The notes beneath the pieces were generated by a model. That model was not told the DNA's origin, made no database searches, and worked only from the letters and a program-made list of their open reading frames with translations. A DNA stretch of 64,000 nucleotides from Secundilactobacillus hailunensis (GTDB lineage: Bacteria > Bacillota > Bacilli > Lactobacillales > Lactobacillaceae): assembly GCF_005405185.1 (NCBI RefSeq), contig NZ_BJDO01000008.1, positions 1-64,000 of the forward strand. Reading direction: 5' to 3'. The position numbers and the translations under genes were made by a program. Positions 60,247 to 64,000 of this stretch are shown here, one piece after another. Position 1 is the first letter of the stretch. Each line of letters opens with the position of its first letter.

Positions 60247-60996
60247 CTAAATTGGCATATTCTTTTCAAGGAAGCGACTAATATCAGCCGTCAACTGACG
60301 TCCCTGGGGGCTGAAGGTCATGACGTGGGGCGCGTTTGGATAGTGTTTGAGCGTCACCTGAGCCGTTGCATCCAAATAATCAGCCAACCGCTGACCAATG
60401 TCGCGTTCAAGTAGCTCATCCGCATCCGCTTGGGCAATAAAAACCGGCTTCGTTAACCCAGCCAGCTCATCATGAATGGGTTTAGTGTACGTGCCAATGC
60501 TGGCCAGCATAGCATTAATATGCTGGGTTAGATACTGCATTCTGGCCGTTACCTCACTAGCGGGTAACGCTAATTTTTGATACCACTGCCGGCATTCAGC
60601 CAAAAAGCGGTCAGCTACTCCGCTGGTATCTACCGAAAACAGCGGTGTATCAATGGTGCCACCGGTGATAACGTCGTTAAACTGAGTTAGGGCTTTCATG
60701 GCAAACAGCCCTCCTAGCGACTCCCCAAAAACGGCGATGTACTGGTGGCCATCAGTCCTTAACTGCTGAATGGCAGCAACCGTATCTTGCCACCACTGAT
60801 CCGGATTGCCCGTTTTGAAGATCTGCTGCGGATCAGCCGTGCCGTGCCCCGTAAACATGGGACCTAACACGGTGTAACCCTGTTTCTGCAGACCGCGTCC
60901 CAGTGCCCGTACATCATTAGGCGTACCCGAAAACGTGTGCAGCAGTAATACGGCCGGTTCCCCAGCTTGAAAATAAAACGCTTGTGGCAGATCCAT
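60247..60996 (-). CDS. Carboxylesterase / alpha-beta hydrolase
   Basis: A 249-residue serine hydrolase like Geobacillus Est30. The oxyanion motif is VLLLHTFSGTPNDVRALG, the nucleophile is in VFGESLGGLFAMK (G-x-S-x-G), and Asp and His of the triad lie in FIAQADADELL and HYPNAPHVMTF. It hydrolyses short-chain esters; no secretion signal. The ATG at 60996 is chosen because AGGGTGG lies nine bases upstream; an in-frame GTG four codons earlier overlaps the binding site. Confidence 0.88.
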   Translation of the reverse strand: MDLPQAFYFQAGEPAVLLLHTFSGTPNDVRALGRGLQKQGYTVLGPMFTGHGTADPQQIFKTGNPDQWWQDTVAAIQQLRTDGHQYIAVFGESLGGLFAMKALTQFNDVITGGTIDTPLFSVDTSGVADRFLAECRQWYQKLALPASEVTARMQYLTQHINAMLASIGTYTKPIHDELAGLTKPVFIAQADADELLERDIGQRLADYLDATAQVTLKHYPNAPHVMTFSPQGRQLTADISRFLEKNMPI

Positions 60997-61047
60997 TTTA
61001 AACACCACCCTTAGTCTCTTTTGATAACTATTTTACAGCATTACAGA

Positions 61048-61083
61048 TAAAAAATCGCACTGCAGACTTTCACAGCGCGATTC
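61048..61083 (-). terminator. Terminator of the aminotransferase-dehydrogenase operon
   Basis: Minus-strand ATCGCGCTG and CAGTGCGAT pair around a 10-base loop, then TTTTTT. Confidence 0.85.
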
Positions 61084-61093
61084 AAGTTTAAAC

Positions 61094-62089
61094 TTATTCC
61101 GTTACTTGATGACGGCTGGTGCCACCATTTACGATGGTCAAAACGTCGTCTAAGGCGATTTCTACCATGTTAGCCACCGCAGCATCGGTATAGAACCCCA
61201 CGTGAGGACTGACGCTGACGTTTGGCATCTTGAGTAACTTTTCCAATGGCGGATTATCTAACTGTTTGTTGGACCAGTCTTGACTAAAGATCTGGCTGTC
61301 ACCTTCGATCGTATCGATCCCGGCACCGGCAATTTCACCGCTCTCCAGAGCATCTACCAGGTCATCGGCAACGACCACTGGACCACGGGAAGCGTTAATG
61401 AAGAACGCTGATGGCTTCATCATTTTAAAGACGTGCTTGTCGATCATGTGATGGGTTTCATCCGTTAATGGTGTGTGCATGGTCACAATATCGGCGGTCT
61501 TGTAGACCGTTTCGTGATCCGTATAGGTCAAGGTATCACCTAATTCTGGCCGGTGAATCGGGTCGGCAGCAATCACCGTAGAACCTAACGCTTTAAAAAT
61601 CCGGGCAACAGCACTACCAATTTTACCAGCACCAATAATGCCGATCGTCAAATTATGAATTTCATTGGCTTCGATGCCATCCCAAGTAAAGTCATGATGG
61701 GCTTCACGAGCTTGTGCGATACCTAAATGCCGAACTAACCGCATTACGTGCGCCAGTACCAGTTCACTGACTGAACGTGGTGAATAAGCCGGCACGTTAG
61801 TTACAACCAAGTGATTTTTAGCAGCTTCTTTCAGATCAACAATTTCATAACCCGTGATCCGTAACGTCAGCTGCTTAATACCAAACTCATGCAGCTGCTG
61901 GTAAATTTTTGGTGAATCCACTGGAATATGCTGCTGAATCACGATACCATCATAGCCCTTAGCTAACCCGACCGTTTTTTCAGTTAACGGAACATCGTTA
62001 GTATCAACTTGGACATCGGGATGGGCCTTCATCCAATCCTTAACAGCAACTAACTCATCTTCACGTGCATGATATAACAAAAACTTCAA
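61094..62089 (-). CDS. D-2-hydroxyacid dehydrogenase (D-lactate/hydroxyisocaproate type)
   Basis: A 331-residue NADH enzyme reducing 2-keto acids to D-2-hydroxy acids. TNVPAYSPRSVSEL is the D-LDH/HicDH signature; the Rossmann motif is IGIIGAGKIGSAVARIFKALG; catalytic residues are in INASRGPVVV (Arg), AGIDTIEGD (Glu) and VSPHVGFYTDAA (His). The position usually LRNVGVDN reads LRITGYEI, a difference close to the substrate pocket. The partnership with an aminotransferase and an aromatic leader suggests phenylpyruvate or hydroxyphenylpyruvate as substrate. I prefer TTG at 62089 (AAGGA seven bases before) to the GTG one codon earlier. Confidence 0.88.
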   Translation of the reverse strand: MKFLLYHAREDELVAVKDWMKAHPDVQVDTNDVPLTEKTVGLAKGYDGIVIQQHIPVDSPKIYQQLHEFGIKQLTLRITGYEIVDLKEAAKNHLVVTNVPAYSPRSVSELVLAHVMRLVRHLGIAQAREAHHDFTWDGIEANEIHNLTIGIIGAGKIGSAVARIFKALGSTVIAADPIHRPELGDTLTYTDHETVYKTADIVTMHTPLTDETHHMIDKHVFKMMKPSAFFINASRGPVVVADDLVDALESGEIAGAGIDTIEGDSQIFSQDWSNKQLDNPPLEKLLKMPNVSVSPHVGFYTDAAVANMVEIALDDVLTIVNGGTSRHQVTE

Positions 62090-62119
62090 CACAGGTTCCT
62101 TCTTCCTCGTTCATTTTAA

Positions 62120-63289
62120 TTAATGTGCATCAACAAATTTTTGAATCCGTGACACAGCCTTCTTTAAATCTTCGGTGCTGGCCGCGTAACTAATGCGAAC
62201 ATAACCTTCACCACCGGCACCAAATGAAGCACCAGGAATAACGGCTACTTTAGCTTCCTTAGCTAACTCGTAACAAAAGGCAACGCTATCTTGATTCAGG
62301 TTGGCTGGAATCTTAGCGAACAAGTAGAACGCGCCTTTAGGACTAGCACATTCAAACCCAGCTTCCTTTAACCCAGCTAACAATAGATCACGGCGCTGCT
62401 GATAGATTTTCCGCATGGCAACCCCATCGTCTGGACCATTTTTGAAGGCTTCTTCCGCGGCAGCCTGCGCGTTAGCCGTGGCCGACGTAATGGCGAACTG
62501 GTGAACTTTACCAATTTCTGTAATCACGTCAACGGGCCCGCATACCAGACCAATCCGCCAGCCGGTCATGGCGTGTGACTTGGACACGCCGTTTAACAGG
62601 ATAGTCTGCTCTGGCAATAGCTCACCCATGGAGACGTGACGTTCACCGTAAGTCAGTTCGGAATAAATTTCATCACTTAAAACAAAGATATCATACTGTT
62701 TTATGACATCCGCAATTGCCTGCAGATCTGACCGACTGTAAGTAACTCCGGTTGGGTTAGATGGGAAGTTCAAAACTACGGCCTTCACCGTGTCCTTGTT
62801 GGCTTCAATGGTTGCTTGTAATTTTTCAGGCGAGAGAATAAAACCATTATCGGAAGTATCTAGGAAAATGGGCTTAGCACCGTTCAGCAGTGTATCCGGA
62901 ATGTACAGTGGAAAAATCGGTGTGGGGATAATAACCGTATCGCCAGGATTCAACATGGCAGTCAATGATGAAAAAATCCCCTCGGTAGCACCAGTCGTGA
63001 CTAAAATCTGTGTTTCCGGATCGTAGGTCACGTTATATTTATCATGCAAGAATTTCGATGCTGCTTTACGGAGACCATCTGTCCCACGGGAATCCGTGTA
63101 ATGGCTTTCGTTATTTTCAATACTACGGATAGCAGCCTGCTTCACATGATCAGGCGTATTGAAATCTGGTTCACCGATGGTCAATTTCACCATATCGGGA
63201 ATCTGAGAAATTTCTTGGTTAAACTTCAAAATCGATGATGGCTGAATCTGCTTTAGTTCGTGTTTCATACTTTCTGACAATCGACTCAT
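62120..63289 (-). CDS. Class I aminotransferase, probably aromatic (AraT-like)
   Basis: A 389-residue PLP aminotransferase. Motifs: KLTIGEPDFNTPDHV, VTTGATEGIFSSL, LNFPSNPTGVTYSRSDL, FVLSDEIYSELTYG and the Schiff-base lysine in LNGVSKSHAMTGWRIGLVCGP. It resembles the patA product at 33337 along its length, but is followed by a D-2-hydroxyacid dehydrogenase and preceded by a leader peptide coding YYFWFFQY. I infer the transamination of Phe/Tyr/Trp or their keto acids. The ATG at 63289 follows AAGGAG by nine bases. Confidence 0.85.
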   Translation of the reverse strand: MSRLSESMKHELKQIQPSSILKFNQEISQIPDMVKLTIGEPDFNTPDHVKQAAIRSIENNESHYTDSRGTDGLRKAASKFLHDKYNVTYDPETQILVTTGATEGIFSSLTAMLNPGDTVIIPTPIFPLYIPDTLLNGAKPIFLDTSDNGFILSPEKLQATIEANKDTVKAVVLNFPSNPTGVTYSRSDLQAIADVIKQYDIFVLSDEIYSELTYGERHVSMGELLPEQTILLNGVSKSHAMTGWRIGLVCGPVDVITEIGKVHQFAITSATANAQAAAEEAFKNGPDDGVAMRKIYQQRRDLLLAGLKEAGFECASPKGAFYLFAKIPANLNQDSVAFCYELAKEAKVAVIPGASFGAGGEGYVRISYAASTEDLKKAVSRIQKFVDAH

Positions 63290-63314
63290 AGCACACACTC
63301 CTTATAATATAGAT

Positions 63315-63346
63315 AAAAAGGCCCGTACAGTTTCTCACTGCACGGG
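63315..63346 (-). terminator. Attenuator terminator before the aminotransferase gene
   Basis: Minus-strand CCCGTGCAGT and ACTGTACGGG (one wobble) around GAGAA, then CCTTTTTA. Confidence 0.88.
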
Positions 63347-63435
63347 TCTCAAGGTTTATCCCCACACAGTCAGAATCTGATCTGTGTGGTCTTTAGCATT
63401 CAATCACAAAATGCTTTTGGCTCTTCACAGATCAG
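63315..63435 (-). promoter_or_regulatory. Aromatic-amino-acid attenuator before the aminotransferase gene
   Basis: Minus strand, in order of transcription: A 63435-63426 (CTGATCTGTG, includes the leader stop), C 63389-63377 (CCACACAGATCAG), D 63373-63361 (CTGACTGTGTGGG), E 63346-63337 (CCCGTGCAGT), F 63331-63322 (ACTGTACGGG), U5 tract. A:C is 10 perfect pairs; C:D is 12 pairs with a bulged A; D:E is 10 pairs including three wobbles; E:F is the terminator. A ribosome ending at the stop masks A, so C:D and E:F form. A ribosome stalled on Tyr/Phe/Trp codons frees A, so A:C and D:E form and transcription continues. Confidence 0.82.
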
Positions 63436-63494
63436 TACTGGAAAAACCAAAAGTAATATCGACTATTCAGTTGAGCAATTCTAATCATTTGCAT
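63432..63494 (-). CDS. Aromatic leader peptide
   Basis: ATG at 63494, nine bases after GAGAGG (63504-63509), opens a 20-codon ORF ending with TGA at 63432-63434. After MQMIRIAQLNSR it reads YYFWFFQY (codons at 63458-63435): Tyr, Tyr, Phe, Trp, Phe, Phe, Gln, Tyr. Seven of the last eight residues are aromatic, which is extremely unlikely by chance and matches the substrate class expected of the aminotransferase downstream. The stop overlaps attenuator segment A. A hairpin CTTTTGG/CCAAAAG (63453-63447 with 63420-63414) may hold A when the leader is not translated. Confidence 0.85.
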   Translation of the reverse strand: MQMIRIAQLNSRYYFWFFQY

Positions 63495-63527
63495 AATGAT
63501 GCGCCTCTCAGAATAGATGTTAGTTTT

Positions 63528-63556
63528 ATCATAGCATTTTAATGTAAGGTGCACAA
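63528..63556 (-). promoter_or_regulatory. Promoter of the aminotransferase operon
   Basis: TTGTGC and TATGAT are separated by 17 bases on the minus strand, 34 bases before the leader-peptide start. Confidence 0.65.
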
Positions 63557-63559
63557 ATC

Positions 63560-63683
63560 AAGGTGCGGAGGCAGGCGGTTAGAGAGCGACGTGTAAGACA
63601 GTAATGGTGAAAATCCCGAACTTGGATTTTGGCCATTACTGTCTTACATATAGCTCTCTGCCTGCTGGAGCCCGATTAGGCTA
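63560..63683 (+). repeat. Intact long-hairpin element (copy B)
   Basis: Outer stem CAGGC (63572-63576) with GCCTG (63660-63664) and AGAGAGC with GCTCTCT (63653-63659). Inner stem GTAAGACAGTAATGG (63593-63607) with its perfect complement at 63633-63647. Apical AAAATCC/GGATTTT. Its AAGGTGCGGAGG end is four bases from the -35 of the aminotransferase operon. Confidence 0.88.
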
Positions 63684-63806
63684 AGATGCGAAGACAGGCG
63701 CTTAAAGAGCGTAGTGGAAGCCAACTAAGGCAAAAATCCTGGGCTTGGATTTATGCCTTAGTTGGCTTCCATGCAGCTCTTTGCCTGTCTGAGCTCAATT
63801 CGGCTA
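63684..63806 (+). repeat. Intact long-hairpin element (copy C), tandem to copy B
   Basis: Outer stem ACAGGC (63694-63699) with GCCTGT (63783-63788) and AAAGAGC (63704-63710) with GCTCTTT (63776-63782). Inner stem TGGAAGCCAACTAAGGCA (63714-63731) with its perfect 18-base complement at 63754-63771. Apical AAATCC/GGATTT. Both outer and inner stems differ from copy B, but with matching changes on both arms. Confidence 0.88.
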
Positions 63807-63814
63807 TGTAAAAT

Positions 63815-63844
63815 AAAAAAGCCACCGCCCAATCAGACGATGAC
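63815..63844 (-). terminator. Terminator of the right-edge gene
   Basis: Minus-strand GTCATCG pairs with CGGTGGC (two wobbles) around a 10-base loop, then TTTTTT. Confidence 0.7.
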
Positions 63845-63860
63845 TCTTAAATTCATAATT

Positions 63861-64000
63861 TTATTGAGCTTGCACATAACTCTTATTAGCAGTCATGTAA
63901 CTACCGTCAGAAAGCTGGATCCGGTAAGTTCCACCATGTGAACGGGCAATTGATTTTGCAGTCACAATGGTATTGTATTTCAAACTACCAGTTTTACCAG
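63861..64000 (-). CDS. C-terminal fragment of a cell-surface protein (partial)
   Basis: The open frame enters from the right edge and ends with TAA at 63861-63863. The visible 46 residues read GKTGSLKYNTIVTAKSIARS, then GGTYRIQLSDGSYMTANKSYVQ, similar to the repeated C-terminal domain of lactobacillus surface proteins (DUF5776/SLAP-like: x-YR-x-x-x-DG-x-Y-x-TANKxYV). The protein would be exported and wall-associated, with the rest outside the window. Confidence 0.65.
   Translation of the reverse strand, partial: GKTGSLKYNTIVTAKSIARSHGGTYRIQLSDGSYMTANKSYVQAQ

Noticed and set aside
63560-63806. Insertion sequence or MITE with terminal inverted repeats
   Set aside because: The two ends of each element are not inverted copies of each other, there is no transposase, and no target duplication is visible; the hairpin is internal.
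1-64000. tRNA or rRNA genes, prophage, integrase and attachment sites
   Set aside because: None were recognised by eye on either strand; the AP2-type gene alone is not enough to call a mobile element.

Overview
The window is a chromosomal stretch from a low-to-mid GC Gram-positive rod of the family Lactobacillaceae. This is inferred from AGGAGG-type ribosome binding sites, frequent TTG starts, T-tailed hairpin terminators, the protein families present (DUF4811 beside an EmrB-like exporter, Mga-like regulator, MucBP-like surface protein, D-lactate-type dehydrogenase) and the codon style. Complete lysine, serine and carbamoyl-phosphate pathways suggest an environmental or plant-associated lactobacillus, possibly Secundilactobacillus-like; the genus call is weak. 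No tRNA, rRNA, CRISPR array, prophage or insertion sequence was seen.

Layout. 1-5.1 kb: DUF454 membrane protein, a PEPCK/HPr-kinase-like P-loop protein, an MFS exporter, a YugP-type zinc peptidase. 5.7-12.6 kb: housekeeping genes (map, menG, mpg, DUF488, a beta-phosphoglucomutase-like protein, OsmC, 2-hydroxyacid dehydrogenase, GGDEF protein). 12.7-23.2 kb: BCCT transporter, maltose acetyltransferase, RNase HI, cytosine deaminase, KtrB/KtrA potassium uptake, paired SMR exporters, flavodoxin-like oxidoreductase. 23.5-32 kb: cold-shock protein, MFS/DUF4811 pair, MutY with a MerR regulator, OppA lipoprotein, RecQ. 32.1-42.7 kb: the lysine locus. A seven-gene minus-strand operon lysA-dapD-deacetylase-dapA-dapB-patA-asd sits behind a lysine riboswitch, with aspartokinase and dapF divergent, so the succession from aspartate to lysine is encoded in one place (acetyl-DAP route). 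42.7-50 kb: lipoate ligase divergent from a GcvH-like lipoyl protein, small proteins, carAB. 50-54.8 kb: regulator, acetyltransferase, phosphatase, serC-serA. 55.4-60 kb: Mga-like regulator, large secreted MucBP-like protein, an AP2/zinc protein and a small membrane protein. 60.2-63.5 kb: esterase, then an aminotransferase plus D-2-hydroxyacid dehydrogenase operon. A truncated surface-protein tail ends the window.

Most notable: two previously unrecognised-looking leader-peptide attenuators. Upstream of serC-serA is a 20-residue ORF with serine codons at four of five consecutive positions, followed by six mutually exclusive pairing segments ending in a terminator (his-operon logic). Upstream of the aminotransferase/dehydrogenase operon is another 20-residue ORF whose end reads YYFWFFQY, followed by alternative hairpins and a terminator. 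With the lysine riboswitch, the window shows two different RNA strategies for sensing amino acids and no T-box was recognised.

The second notable signal is a family of long intergenic hairpins (about 125 bp) at 5.46, 39.89, 63.56 and 63.68 kb, with degenerate or half copies at 0.55 and 5.29 kb. Flanks and apical loop are conserved, but the inner stem differs completely between copies while staying self-complementary. The same end of the element faces a neighbouring promoter in several copies. Other oddities are two probable non-ATG/GTG/TTG starts (ATT, ATC), a beta-PGM with His in place of the second catalytic Asp, and a MutY lacking the iron-sulfur cysteines.
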